Below the pieces are notes generated by a model, which was given only the letters and a program-made list of their open reading frames with translations, was not told the DNA's origin and ran no database searches. The position numbers and the translations under genes were made by a program. Source: Lineus longissimus (lineage: Eukaryota; Nemertea; Pilidiophora; Heteronemertea; Lineidae). Taken from it: a DNA stretch of 64,000 nt. This document shows positions 43,001-52,381 of this stretch, in pieces. Position 1 is the stretch's first letter. The number at the start of each line of letters is the position of its first letter. Location of the stretch: positions 3,410,001 through 3,474,000 of the forward strand of contig NC_088322.1 in the NCBI RefSeq assembly GCF_910592395.1. Reading direction: 5' to 3'.

Positions 43001-44215
43001 CATACCCTGGAGGATAGGTAGGTACTTTTTCAGGTAGAAATCGTACGAATTGGCGTGTGCAAAATGAACACATGCGTCAGAGATAAAAGTCTGGTTGAGA
43101 AAAACTTGCATTATGTGCGTGCGATTGTCGAGATTTTTTACCGCTGCTAGTGTAGGTATATTGTTTTTTTGCCAATACTCGAAGTCGATCACATGTCGAA
43201 ATGCTTTGGAGAGTTGGTTTAGAAATATCATGTAGAAAGCGACCACATCCCATTCGGCATCTTCTCGGGGTAGGAGCGAAATCCAAGGTCTAATTTCCTG
43301 CATGATTGGAAATGCGTAGAAATATAGGCGAAGGTCATTTTCGTTGTAAGCGGGATCGGCGGAGACGGCACATTTTTCTTGTAGGAGTAGATTGATTTGT
43401 GCTTGATCGTTGAACACTTGTAAAATAGCAGGTACGTTTTGCTGTCCGGAGAAAATGCGTTGCATATTAGCGTTACACACTTGCCATTTCGTGTACGGAA
43501 AATCGTCCGGTGTCACAATGTCTACGAGATTTCGAGTTTCTGGAAACACTAAGGCTATTTCTTTCGGTTTATCAGAATTTATTTTACAAAAATGCGTTTT
43601 TACAAGGCCGTTTATCACTACAAGCAATGCGAAGCTAATGTCTTGAACGCCGGTGGTGTCTTTGCTTATTGAACGAGCAGCTTTTATAGCCGAGTAGGTG
43701 TAATCGAGAACATGTTCGTCGTTGAGTAGTTCCATCATTCGATTTATCACAGCTCCTTCGTTCTGAGTAGCGAGTAGATTTTTGAGCATGTTTAGAGTTT
43801 GTTCGATAATTTGTTTGAGTGCTTCCGTGCGTTTAGTGAACATACGGTCGGTGACCATTTCGGTGAGCGAACGAGTTTCGTTGGGGAAATTTGCTTCGTG
43901 TATCACAGTATGAAGGTCCTTGAATGTAAAATTGCCGCTGTTGTTTTTATCGTTCCCTAGGCAAAATACTTGTGTAATGACGTATAGACAACTTCGTAGG
44001 ATGTTTGCATCGTTATTTGCCGCGTCCCGCTGTATAATGTGAATGAAATTAACTGCATCTTCGGTGTCTTGGTCGTCCATTCGAAATCCGAGGTATTGGT
44101 CGAATAGAACATTACCGCTGCCATCCGCTTGGTTAGTCAACACCCAATGCCTAAGACTAGATTTCTCATCCGCATTGACCAATTCTGCAAAGATATTTTG
44201 CGATATCCGGTCCAT
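40004..44215 (-). CDS. Giant unknown viral protein, 1403 aa
   Basis: The frame is intact from MDRISQNIF at 44215. It has no signal peptide, no membrane segment and no catalytic motif I can name. Most of it is regular helix-rich sequence with leucines spaced as in large scaffold or tegument-type proteins. A Ser/Thr low-complexity linker (SSSPSSTSSTSTKTSST) lies near residue 1100. Conservation of such a long frame in a block with other broken genes suggests that decay has only begun. A tegument or inner-virion role is inference from size alone. Confidence 0.78.
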   Translation of the reverse strand: MDRISQNIFAELVNADEKSSLRHWVLTNQADGSGNVLFDQYLGFRMDDQDTEDAVNFIHIIQRDAANNDANILRSCLYVITQVFCLGNDKNNSGNFTFKDLHTVIHEANFPNETRSLTEMVTDRMFTKRTEALKQIIEQTLNMLKNLLATQNEGAVINRMMELLNDEHVLDYTYSAIKAARSISKDTTGVQDISFALLVVINGLVKTHFCKINSDKPKEIALVFPETRNLVDIVTPDDFPYTKWQVCNANMQRIFSGQQNVPAILQVFNDQAQINLLLQEKCAVSADPAYNENDLRLYFYAFPIMQEIRPWISLLPREDAEWDVVAFYMIFLNQLSKAFRHVIDFEYWQKNNIPTLAAVKNLDNRTHIMQVFLNQTFISDACVHFAHANSYDFYLKKYLPILQGMCGSKGPTNVSESTSTTHSLEILNRHTSTITNITDALYVNIDASVISYLPKILYTIPATQHTYSWIGLTWFDPSHILPGEIYAQLMEFSSTHHPNKLPLCTQWLTPEDFYKFNSDTAANTGPMAWIENTPLISKIVEPNKIDSTAFVLLAANAIIQHGYTWLKFITSLLRKWQAVISNTAPKYKVLVERVLDQTLVMKNVNTALTTADVHMLFYQYFAQLTPDVPAMNIDMSELACDVLTLFTRLVYDSSDEKWLLPIVKDNDYSLAGLHSLADRQNINALYPERYPVWWLVRTLDSAKKYGHQISYTLLYTRLWSSESENITSLIHSIFNNKYNIPIIDDFLRWLSDTTHSVPVPKLKTVLKWGRGLWDAVKNFAAPKIMSLVNTMNICIMDKSKAFRDNTIFYTGRYLVRMLDLCGQFVSSISDQPMLEETFKNLDVIIDLVPDTIAQLHFDNENLTVADILWKVLSTTASTESTNNPMGHFVMPGVGYVLTSGKSKWIKCIHKNIFLTSDQLDYLIVHKEADIGPKLFFELCKPQARLHTHLQRLQYTFAYVVELALDLYRSYMQTNEYSEDEPKRKLLLRYLNRDLPEEVTLTENSPCMKDNTISNLFAQLHPCYSANLHATVELMKAFYHITRPSHVNDKNMGKHGVHLSFLLYNELALKCLLISAVCLLVERSKEAHDKHWSSSPSSTSSTSTKTSSTIATTHQRLPSFEGTELIFTNLKRYIALYPDTKDIQVFIASQFMNNDTDTFLTNFIVHNAEVGQHAPLLLMSAYNANSFTINTLENALFRLCVVLSVKPKVIIGIRYVIGEDLSALGFKTIFSDSPGEAFGTLKQTLHSLQSEDTKMHLIGSFFIWTVLREFGWITATHLPAVVSHVETTCKSRPNHTTPAAAATLSEILILALLDTGDNNNFKESDQRLMGVILDAEILRLERLLSSPTSQVPAVFKTAVKESKREIRNLTLSTDDTIISIFDEQSIQSFTDVSLALEAKSITIK

Positions 44216-44341
44216 ACTTTTCGATTTTTGTTTTCGTTATATAAACAGGAAGTTAGATGGGAGACATATTTATAATTGAATGAATGAATGAATGCAATCA
44301 TATCGTATGTACACCGAAATTGAAATCCAAATGGCATTTTT

Positions 44342-44800
44342 TTATTTTCGTCTTTTGCCACTGCCCGTGTTACTGCTGTTAGAACATACACACATACCAC
44401 GACATTCTTTACACTCTCCCTTATCGCTACTGTAGTTGTATACACGACTATTTCTAACTACCGATGCCTTGCTGCCACTTCGTTTCATAGAGCCCAATTC
44501 AATGTCTTCGTCATCGTCGTCGTCCTGATCGATAATAGAACTGTAATCTTTGCGAGAGAAGTTCTTTTTCTTTGCTCTTGTTGTGTCCAGTACCATATTT
44601 TTACGGATCGATGCTGCAATAACGAGGATTATCAAGAGTAGGATAAGATAGAGAACGTATATTGCTCCTTGTACGCCGAGAACTGTTTGTATAACAAGTG
44701 GCAATTTCATAAAATCAATTTTCGTTGCTAAAAGCTGCTCCACAATCTTCTCCGCAATATCATCTGGCATAATTGGTACCGGTGTAGTTTGATCAGACAT
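44342..44800 (-). CDS. Small single-pass viral membrane protein, 152 aa
   Basis: From the ATG at 44800, about 40 polar residues precede one strong hydrophobic segment (AIYVLYLILLLIILVIAASI, about residues 46-65). A cytosolic-type tail follows with basic residues, an acidic run (DQDDDDDEDIE) and a cysteine cluster (CKECRGMCVC). There is no cleavable signal peptide. It lies upstream of the 1403-aa gene on the same strand. The dibasic end GKRRK could act as a retrieval signal. No family is recognised. Confidence 0.68.
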   Translation of the reverse strand: MSDQTTPVPIMPDDIAEKIVEQLLATKIDFMKLPLVIQTVLGVQGAIYVLYLILLLIILVIAASIRKNMVLDTTRAKKKNFSRKDYSSIIDQDDDDDEDIELGSMKRSGSKASVVRNSRVYNYSSDKGECKECRGMCVCSNSSNTGSGKRRK

Positions 44801-44956
44801 CGCGGATTTTCAAGAGAAAAAATATCTATCAGACAAAATGATCGTAGCAAGTCCAAAGACAAACAAACGGCAGTCGGTCAGTTGGTCACGTCGATCTTGG
44901 AAATCTACAACGCGGTGAAGTTGTTTGATTGTCGATGAATATTATGTGAAACTGAT

Positions 44957-47900
44957 ATGTTGACTAATATGAAGAAACTGATTCTACACGGTTTTCAAAA
45001 ATGGCTGATGTGCAGCAAAAGAACGCCTTTGGATGCTCTCTTCAGTTATTGCACAAATCTACGAAAAATCGCTGCGAAAATAAATTTCGAGTCCAACCCG
45101 GAAATTGAAGGGACTGTGGATGTATGCAGCTGCGTTGTAGATTTTATCGAGACCAACTTCCAGATAGCCGATTTTCATCATCCAAGGGGTGACGTCCCAA
45201 AAGTTGTGGTTGACCAAGATACGTCATTAGAGTTGGCTAAGAAAGTGCGGAGATTCGTTTTGGAGTTATACGCATCGAATAATGGAGTGTTAATAAACTA
45301 CGTGTTGGATGAAATTTTCACAAACTCCAGCAGAAATGTCAGAGAGTGTTATAGACCGGATATGGCCACTCCGTGGGATTGTAGGAGAGGTAACAAGGTG
45401 TTGTACGTGAGCATTCGAGATTTAACGCGAATATATTTGGACACGGCGCCAATGTCATGTAGAGAGAACGCGGCGTCAGGTGGTGGACAGGGAGGTTTAT
45501 TCGAATACGCTTTAAATTTACCTTGGTCAAAAGAATGTACGTATACGGTCATGGATAGACGTATAAGTTTGCCTTTTTTTAAACGTAACGATGCGGATGA
45601 AAATATGGAAGTGGAAGAGGGAGGTGACGATGAGTGGATTAGACATAAGAAAGAGAAGAAAAGAAGTAACAGATCCACGCCCCTAGCAAGTGATAATTAT
45701 TTACCATTGTTTTTGGTGTGGTTTCGAAATGAAGCCTACGTACCCGAGAGCGAGCACGTGTACGAGAAGCTGTTGGAAGAAATTCGGGATTACGACAGCG
45801 AATTATTGGACACAGGCTTAAACGATGACAAAGGTGGTGAGAAGAAAAAGAAGAAGGCGATGAAAAATAGTTTCGATTTGAGATATGGGATAGCCAGATT
45901 CGTGTGTACTCGGATGCTGGGCGTATTAGACGATTTCGATTTCATCGACATTATCAACTGCGATTATAACCAACTTTTCCGCGCATTTCGGTGCTTAGAA
46001 GTAGTATGTAACTACGTTTTCCCAGATTATACGCAACGACAAGGATCGATATCTGTGTTGGAGTACCACGAAAAGGGATTCGAAGGTAATGGGCACAACT
46101 TGATACATACAGTGTATAAAAGAGAGCCATTTTCGACCAATTTGTACGATAATATTCTATCAGAAGAGGGAAAACAGGCACAAGACGAACGCGAAGCTGT
46201 GGAGTCGAGTTTAGGTGTTGGAAAACGGATTGAAGGAGATTTCACGTCAAAATGTACGAAAATTGAAAAAGGACTGCGGGAAGAACTTTTCGGGAGGGAA
46301 ACATTGGAATGGTTTCAGCATCGAATTTTTGGCATTGTGCCAGTGGAGGATGTGGTTGTTGGACTGAAGAAATCGAAAGACGTGCCCATTTTAGGGGCAT
46401 TACTGGACATGCTTCAGTACTTTGGATTTTGCAGCCCAACGAAAAAACAATGGTTGTGGTTACACGTGAGCCTGGCGATGCTTCAAGACTTTGAAATACG
46501 AATGCGATGGTTAAGGAAAGGAGAAGGGCAAGCAAGAGGTAAAAACGGAGATGTAGAAATGGTGACGGCGGTGGTTGATACGGTTGACTTGTACCAGTTG
46601 ACAATGGATAAGCGATCGAATGACATGGAATATTTTCTACACTGGCAAGGTAATGTGGATGGTGGTGTTGGACTTCGAGATTTTTTCATTGAAGCCATTT
46701 CAACGGGTGAAAGAGAAAGCGAAGAGATAAATTCAGCCCTCCGTGACATTTTTGTGCCGATAAATGCCAGAGACATGGAAAATATCTGTTCGCTGCTGGT
46801 TAGAGTGAATGGGAGTGGCAATATTGTGTCGGATAGCAAGAAATTGTACAAAAACATGCTGGGCGGTATCATCTTACCGGGTATATTGAATCGGAAATAT
46901 AATCACGAAATTGTGGAAAGTGCTGTGAGCAGTGCTACAGGTGTAAATACAAAAGATATCTACAGTATCGTGTTGAAGGAGGGTGACGGGATGAGAATGG
47001 ACGGTGGGGAGTGTGATATAAAAGTGGACAAGAATTTGATTAAATTACCCGGGAGGCGATCGAGGACGGTAATAAGCGGTGCAGAATCGATTGTGTTAAG
47101 ATGTGGTATTGAAGAAGGGGAAGAAAACGACTTGGTCTATTTGTCTTTGTTTTTGCACTATTCGGTGTGGTGCATGATAAGTGGTGAAATCACACCGCTG
47201 AACACACTACTAGAGTTGACAGCGATTTGCAGCTTAAATTTGGAAAAGGAGGAGATCAGACATGGAATGGAACAGTATTTATTGGGCGGCGGTGATAAAA
47301 TGAACAATGAGGAGTATATGGTGAATGGTGTGATAGATCGATTCAAAGAAGCAGCCCTGAGACAAGGAATAAAAAATTCCGATGTGTGGTACTATTATTA
47401 CTACTGGTACATGTACTACACTAGAAGTGTCCTGTGGACGGGTTTTGTGTGCGCTATGCGAAGTGTTTTGACTATTCACAATTCGAATGCACTTGGATGC
47501 TTAAATACCGAAACTATGAGAAAAGCCAAGAAGGATGATATTCGGGGTTTAGGCATAATGGACTGTCCGTTTGATAGGGAATATCAAATTTTCATGTCCG
47601 AGTGGTTCGTGAAGGATAAGAATGATAAGGCTGGTGTGTCTAATATGGTTCACACGGTTTTTGCGCCTATCAACATACCGTGCTGCACTATTCACAATGG
47701 GAGATGTTTGAATAATGGACGGCACATAGGTGATGGTGGTGCTGGAAGTCGTTCAAATCAAATTGGCATACCCGAGATGTCTGTATTTGTCAATAGACAG
47801 TGTATGACTTGTGTAAACGATATTGAACACCTCGAGCGATGTTTAGAACGATTCACGAGCAGCAGCAGCGAAACAGCGAAAGCACAAAGTGGCAAAATGG

Positions 47901-48172
47901 GACGGAAACGGGTGGAAAAGAGAATGGAGGTAGATGTGAGACACGCTAGCTGGTTGGATGACATTTCAGACGAGGTGGCAAATACCGAATCGAAAAAAAT
48001 CGCATTAGAAGAGAAACTGAAATACATGAGGAACGTCTATCGCTTATTGGACGGTAAACTGTTGCATAAAACGACGACAAACAGTTTTACTCGTCATATT
48101 CGGTGTCTGGGTGACTTGAGCTATTTTCCACGAATTCTTTATGGTATACCGTCGAATAAAAGTCTCGTATGA
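44957..48172 (+). CDS. Giant unknown viral protein, 1071 aa
   Basis: The frame is intact from the ATG at 44957. It is helix-rich with acidic/basic insertions (MEVEEGGDDEW, KKEKKRSNRS, GGEKKKKKAMKN) in the first 300 residues. A striking aromatic run, WYYYYYWYMYY, lies at about residues 812-822. Cys/His-containing stretches, PCCTIHNGRC (about 905) and CMTCVNDIEHLERC (about 949), may bind zinc. No signal peptide or convincing membrane anchor is seen. It starts a plus-strand pair with the fusion-type glycoprotein and is divergent from the 152-aa membrane protein. No family is recognised. Confidence 0.77.
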   Translation: MLTNMKKLILHGFQKWLMCSKRTPLDALFSYCTNLRKIAAKINFESNPEIEGTVDVCSCVVDFIETNFQIADFHHPRGDVPKVVVDQDTSLELAKKVRRFVLELYASNNGVLINYVLDEIFTNSSRNVRECYRPDMATPWDCRRGNKVLYVSIRDLTRIYLDTAPMSCRENAASGGGQGGLFEYALNLPWSKECTYTVMDRRISLPFFKRNDADENMEVEEGGDDEWIRHKKEKKRSNRSTPLASDNYLPLFLVWFRNEAYVPESEHVYEKLLEEIRDYDSELLDTGLNDDKGGEKKKKKAMKNSFDLRYGIARFVCTRMLGVLDDFDFIDIINCDYNQLFRAFRCLEVVCNYVFPDYTQRQGSISVLEYHEKGFEGNGHNLIHTVYKREPFSTNLYDNILSEEGKQAQDEREAVESSLGVGKRIEGDFTSKCTKIEKGLREELFGRETLEWFQHRIFGIVPVEDVVVGLKKSKDVPILGALLDMLQYFGFCSPTKKQWLWLHVSLAMLQDFEIRMRWLRKGEGQARGKNGDVEMVTAVVDTVDLYQLTMDKRSNDMEYFLHWQGNVDGGVGLRDFFIEAISTGERESEEINSALRDIFVPINARDMENICSLLVRVNGSGNIVSDSKKLYKNMLGGIILPGILNRKYNHEIVESAVSSATGVNTKDIYSIVLKEGDGMRMDGGECDIKVDKNLIKLPGRRSRTVISGAESIVLRCGIEEGEENDLVYLSLFLHYSVWCMISGEITPLNTLLELTAICSLNLEKEEIRHGMEQYLLGGGDKMNNEEYMVNGVIDRFKEAALRQGIKNSDVWYYYYYWYMYYTRSVLWTGFVCAMRSVLTIHNSNALGCLNTETMRKAKKDDIRGLGIMDCPFDREYQIFMSEWFVKDKNDKAGVSNMVHTVFAPINIPCCTIHNGRCLNNGRHIGDGGAGSRSNQIGIPEMSVFVNRQCMTCVNDIEHLERCLERFTSSSSETAKAQSGKMGRKRVEKRMEVDVRHASWLDDISDEVANTESKKIALEEKLKYMRNVYRLLDGKLLHKTTTNSFTRHIRCLGDLSYFPRILYGIPSNKSLV

Positions 48173-48358
48173 ACATTGGAAGGTGCTTTAGTATCGCAAG
48201 TGCGATAATAAACGATTTGGAACGAAAATCAGAATTTTGATTTTTTACTTCGAACAATTTTCTAAGTCCAAACGCACAGGAAAATGAACATCGTAACTTC
48301 CGGTTCAGAGGCCAGGAAAATGTATAGAAGTGCGTAACTCCCTGTTCGAAATAAGAAA
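48173..48358. promoter_or_regulatory. Intergenic composite motifs upstream of the fusion-type glycoprotein
   Basis: ACTTCGAACAATTTTCTAAG is followed by TCCAAACGCACAGG. Then comes CGTAACTTCCGGTTC, and at about 48334 GCGTAACTCCCTGTTCG, ending 14 bp before the ATG. Here the motif lies immediately upstream of a start codon, so it could be part of a promoter or leader. Confidence 0.5.
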
Positions 48359-50815
48359 ATGGGAAAAATGAAAAATGGACATTTTTCGGCGCGTAAAAAG
48401 CCGTCTGTGATATGTATTTTTATATTTCTATATCTCTTATGCTGTGGTAATGTTGGATATGGTCAACAGGCAGGGGGTGGAGGTGGCAGTGACAACAGTC
48501 AAACGAAAGACGGTAAAAGTCATGATGGCATTATCGCACGGTCGAATTGGGGCGTGTTTTTCACGAAAGAAATAACAATTCTCAATGGGGAGAGTTACTT
48601 CAGGCACACATATGTGTTTGATATGTCCCCATTCGATACACCGTTGCCTGAAATTGCCAAAATCGAACCGTGTGACTTAGAGAACGCAGCTAGTAAACCA
48701 CGAAAATTCAAGTGCATGGAAATCAATCTGTTGGTGGATAAAGTGAATGTAATGATTAAAAATGAAGTGAATACCATCATTAAAGACGCTACAGATGCTA
48801 TGAAAATCGTACCACAAGGTGTTAACATCGAGAGTATAGATTTGGTGAATAATGAGAAAGACGATGGAGGAGGAGGTGGTGGTAGGAGGAAACGATCTGT
48901 CGATGACGGTGATGTCAGTGATGACGCTGCTGATAGCGAAGAGTCTTCCGGAGAGCAACCAGAGGTACAAATTGACAAAGATCGTGTCACGATCATTAAT
49001 AGCGGTGATACTGATGGATTCGATGTTGAAGAAGATGAAGATGAGAGTCGGTCGTTGTTTTCAAAAGTGTTCGGTTCTGTTTGGTCTACATTGGTTAATA
49101 GGGTGAGTGGAGGTAACGGTCCGAGCAGTGGTACAGACACCGTAGATGACGAGACAATACCCGATAGCAGTAAAATACAGAGGAGCAGGCGCAAGAGGAG
49201 TATATTGACGACTGTTGGTAATTTTGCATCTGATTTATTCGGCTGGCCAAGTCAACAGGACGTAGATGCGTTGGAAACACACATGAAGACATTATCCGAA
49301 GTGGGAAGTAAATTGAAAGATCAACTGATATCTTCGAGTAATTCGCTGAGTACATTTCAAATCAAATCTCAGTACGCCATGGCTGATGCGATGAAAGGTC
49401 TGAAAGAAAATGGCAAAAATATCGACGCGCTGCGAACGAATATCGTGAATATTCAAAAACAACATCAAGCGCTGGATGATCAGGAGATGGAAGCGTTGGC
49501 TATTTTGAATAAAAACGTCGATGCATATGGTAAATTCCTGATGGGAGTGAACGCTTATCAAAATTCCATCGAATCACTGCGTCATAATGCCATCATGTTT
49601 ATCGATTCGATCAAAGACTTAAGTAGAGGTTTTATCAACTCGTTTATTTTGCCACCAAACGACATTAAACAGTTGTCAAAGCATGCCAGCGATGCCCTGA
49701 AGACATACGGCGGTACTTTTGAGTTGAGCAATAGCGATGATAATCCGGGTTTTTATTACCAGATGCAAAACCTGTTGTATACAAGAAACGGCAATAATTT
49801 GATTCTCATGATGAAAGTGCCCTTCCATAATACCGGTGGTGTGCTAAATGTGTACAGGACTCACAGCTTCCCGATTTATAGAAGCAGCGAAAGTTTGGAG
49901 ACAACGCAGATTACGAATTTGCCCAAATATTTTGCAGCGGATAAAAATGGACAGCATTTCTCTGAATTTGACGATACGTACTTTGATTCGTGTAGAGGTA
50001 CGAATTTGAAATCGTGCAATAGTCAAGTGTCGTTGCAACGTGCGGATGACGACGATAACCCGTCTTGTGCTCTGGCGCTGTTTAGAGGAAATTCTCGAAA
50101 TATCATGAAAAATTGTCATATAGCCTACAAAAAGCATAAATACCCATCTCTACCAAAACCGTACATGTTACCGAATGGAACGTATTTCATTGTAGGCGGT
50201 GATCCTAGATCTAAAGAGGAATGGTATATTCAATGTCCCGAGGCAACGGATGGTCACAATTCAAGAATTATTCCCGCTTGTACTCTGTGCATGATAGACG
50301 TGCCGTGCTTCTGCGGGCTGATCGGTAAGGGCTTTAACATACCGATTCGTTTGACTGGTTGTATTGGTAAGGATGCCAATCACCCAGAATTGGTGTATAG
50401 GAATCTGATCAACTTACCTTCGGTGAATGCGCATTTTACGGAGAAGATCGCCAGGGAATTCCGATCTGATGTTGCACAAATTGGAAAGAAGTGGAAGGAG
50501 GAGACGTATTTTAAACCGGTTAAAATCGACGAAAGTAATATCGACGACGTTTTGGCAGCAGAGGGGAAGGATTTGAAGGACTTTAAGAAAATTAGCGAAT
50601 TGGAGAAAAAGAAAACTCGCATGTACGGTAGCGAAGCTGCGAAATTGTTTAAAAAATCTGAAGACATGTCCGATTTGATGAACGCACATACTAAAGAATG
50701 GGAAAAACAGGACGATTTTGCGAACAATACATTTTTGGGTGTTTCGGTTACGGCGCTACTATCAATCGCAGCACTGGTATTTTCGTGTTTTGTGTTTATC
50801 AAGAAAAAAGTCTAA
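48359..50815 (+). CDS. Class I fusion-type envelope glycoprotein, 818 aa (baculovirus F/errantivirus Env-like pattern)
   Basis: A basic N-terminus precedes a hydrophobic signal (VICIFIFLYLLCCGNVGYG, about residues 17-35). Two furin sites are visible: RRKR|S at 176-179 and RRKR|S at 277-280. Directly after the second lies a hydrophobic Gly/Phe-containing stretch (SILTTVGNFASDLFG) followed by heptad-like helices at about 300-420. This mirrors the F2/F1 arrangement of baculovirus F and gypsy-type Env (furin site, fusion peptide with LFG, then coiled coil). A cysteine-rich region follows at 540-690, then a membrane anchor (GVSVTALLSIAALVFSCFVF, about 793-812) and the short tail IKKKV. The frame is intact. 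Family resemblance is by pattern, not by a computed alignment. Confidence 0.75.
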   Translation: MGKMKNGHFSARKKPSVICIFIFLYLLCCGNVGYGQQAGGGGGSDNSQTKDGKSHDGIIARSNWGVFFTKEITILNGESYFRHTYVFDMSPFDTPLPEIAKIEPCDLENAASKPRKFKCMEINLLVDKVNVMIKNEVNTIIKDATDAMKIVPQGVNIESIDLVNNEKDDGGGGGGRRKRSVDDGDVSDDAADSEESSGEQPEVQIDKDRVTIINSGDTDGFDVEEDEDESRSLFSKVFGSVWSTLVNRVSGGNGPSSGTDTVDDETIPDSSKIQRSRRKRSILTTVGNFASDLFGWPSQQDVDALETHMKTLSEVGSKLKDQLISSSNSLSTFQIKSQYAMADAMKGLKENGKNIDALRTNIVNIQKQHQALDDQEMEALAILNKNVDAYGKFLMGVNAYQNSIESLRHNAIMFIDSIKDLSRGFINSFILPPNDIKQLSKHASDALKTYGGTFELSNSDDNPGFYYQMQNLLYTRNGNNLILMMKVPFHNTGGVLNVYRTHSFPIYRSSESLETTQITNLPKYFAADKNGQHFSEFDDTYFDSCRGTNLKSCNSQVSLQRADDDDNPSCALALFRGNSRNIMKNCHIAYKKHKYPSLPKPYMLPNGTYFIVGGDPRSKEEWYIQCPEATDGHNSRIIPACTLCMIDVPCFCGLIGKGFNIPIRLTGCIGKDANHPELVYRNLINLPSVNAHFTEKIAREFRSDVAQIGKKWKEETYFKPVKIDESNIDDVLAAEGKDLKDFKKISELEKKKTRMYGSEAAKLFKKSEDMSDLMNAHTKEWEKQDDFANNTFLGVSVTALLSIAALVFSCFVFIKKKV

Positions 50816-50832
50816 CAATCCTGACAAATTTT

Positions 50833-50943
50833 ATGGATTTACCAAAAAAATTGAATGCAGTGTTCGAAGTGGTGGCAGTGGTGGCAAATCATTTGTATTT
50901 TTGTCCGTTGGTGAATGAACAAGTATCACCGTATTATTCGTAA
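50833..50943 (+). CDS. Very small ORF, 36 aa
   Basis: The ORF encodes MDLPKKLNAVFEV... ending VSPYYS. It starts 17 bp after the glycoprotein stop. It is hydrophobic in the middle (VFEVVAVVANHLYF). Together with the next ORF it may be the remains of one small frameshifted gene. No family is recognised and coding is uncertain. Confidence 0.3.
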   Translation: MDLPKKLNAVFEVVAVVANHLYFCPLVNEQVSPYYS

Positions 50944-50960
50944 AGGATGTGAGTTGTGAA

Positions 50961-51131
50961 ATGATGAAGTACAATTTCAACTACGACCACGAAGATATCG
51001 AAAAGACACGTTACCACATAACGGCGGCGTGTAATATGGACAAAGTGGCGGAATATTTTTGTAAAAAATTAAACAAGTTTTACAACAACATTGACGTGTG
51101 GCGCATCGTATACGTGCAACGGAATGGATGA
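50961..51131 (+). CDS. Small ORF, 56 aa
   Basis: From the double ATG at 50961 the frame encodes MMKYNFNYDHEDIEK... with CNMDKVAEYFCKKLNKFYNN. The composition is coding-like and it follows the preceding small ORF by 17 bp. It could be an independent small viral gene or the second part of a frameshifted one. No family is recognised. Confidence 0.35.
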   Translation: MMKYNFNYDHEDIEKTRYHITAACNMDKVAEYFCKKLNKFYNNIDVWRIVYVQRNG

Positions 51132-51179
51132 AACACGAATATGGAACAAGAAACATACGTACATAAATCCACAACATGT

Positions 51180-52380
51180 GACGTTACCTATTGGACTGTT
51201 GTATATATTATTGTGACTAATAATTTCCGCTAATATGATTTTGTGGTGTAAAAATGTGTAATAAGTGTGCCAAAATAACTTGAAAGATTAAGGGACGCAA
51301 TGTTTTGTATCAAAAAAATCGTTTGAGAAAAATTCCCGAAGATTTCGAACGAAAATTTTTAAGCCTTTTTTCAAAGGCCTAACTTCCTGAAAATGAGGCT
51401 AAATTTGATATAGATTTTATAACTTCCTGTTTTATATCAATAATTAACCGTATACATGAGTCATAAATAATTAGTAATAATATTTGTTTGTATAAAATTA
51501 ACATTTCATTAATTAAAAATAAATATATATACAACAAAACGTAACTTCCTGTATTGATGCCTCTATCCTAACTTCCTAGTAGGTGTGCGTGTTTTGCTAG
51601 GCATAAAGGCACGGACCATATTTGAAAAATTGGTCTTAAAAGTGGTATTTGAAACGGAAGTTAGGCCGATTTTTAGCGAAAAATGTATGGAAAATCACTA
51701 ACTTCCGCTTCAAATTTATTTTTCAAGAGAGAATCCATTTGGTCGATTTGGATCCTCTCTTGAAAACAAGTGTGTACAGGAGGAAAACGCGAAATATTAT
51801 TTTTGTGATAGTAAGAATGGTTGTAAAGGGGATTGATGGACGATTAAAGTTGTGATATTATTTTGGGGAAGATTAAAAAAAACCGAAACAAAAAAATCAT
51901 AAATTAAAAAGGAAGTAGCAAAAACATATGATGAAAAGGAAGTTAGCTAACACATATTGCAAATAGGAAGTTGAAATGTGCTGCGAATCTAACTTCCTAT
52001 ATTATATGTATTTTTCAAGAGAGGATCCATATAGCCACATTGGGTCCCCCCTTGAAAAATTTTAAAAATAAGGAAGTTACAAAAATCCAATACATTTCTC
52101 ACAAAAAATTGCATTAACTTCCGGTTCGGTTACAAAATGTAGACGTGAAAATCACAATATGTACCTTGCCTTTATGCCGAGCCCAACAGATCACACATAA
52201 TAAGGAAGTTAGAATAGAGGGAATAAAGAGGAAGTTAGAATATTCATATATATGTAGAATTGAAAAAATAAGATAATATGGAATATAAAATATAGGTATG
52301 AATATTTATTCTAAATATGACATAATACAAAATTCAGTTCAAATATAAGTAGTATCAACACGTATGGTAAGTATGACATA
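51180..52380. other. 1.2-kb non-coding, repeat-rich region; candidate replication origin
   Basis: There is no gene. The region is AT-rich and contains about 14 copies of AACTTCC or its complement GGAAGTT in both orientations. Two similar hairpins, TTTTCAAGAGAGaATCCA...GGATCCTCTCTTGAAAA (51719-51766) and a diverged copy at about 52012-52060, lie inside. A 12-bp inverted repeat (GGCATAAAGGCA) at about 51599 and 52167 brackets them. Symmetrical, AT-rich, motif-dense DNA beside an origin-binding-type helicase gene resembles a viral lytic origin. This is inference. Confidence 0.55.
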
Positions 52381-52381
52381 A

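Noticed and set aside
45349-46872. Several 90-130 codon antisense ORFs
   Set aside because: They are Ser/Pro/Leu-rich shadows of the 1071-aa plus-strand gene.
48595-49194. 199-codon antisense ORF
   Set aside because: It is the antisense of the acidic Asp/Gly/Ser stretch of the fusion-type glycoprotein.
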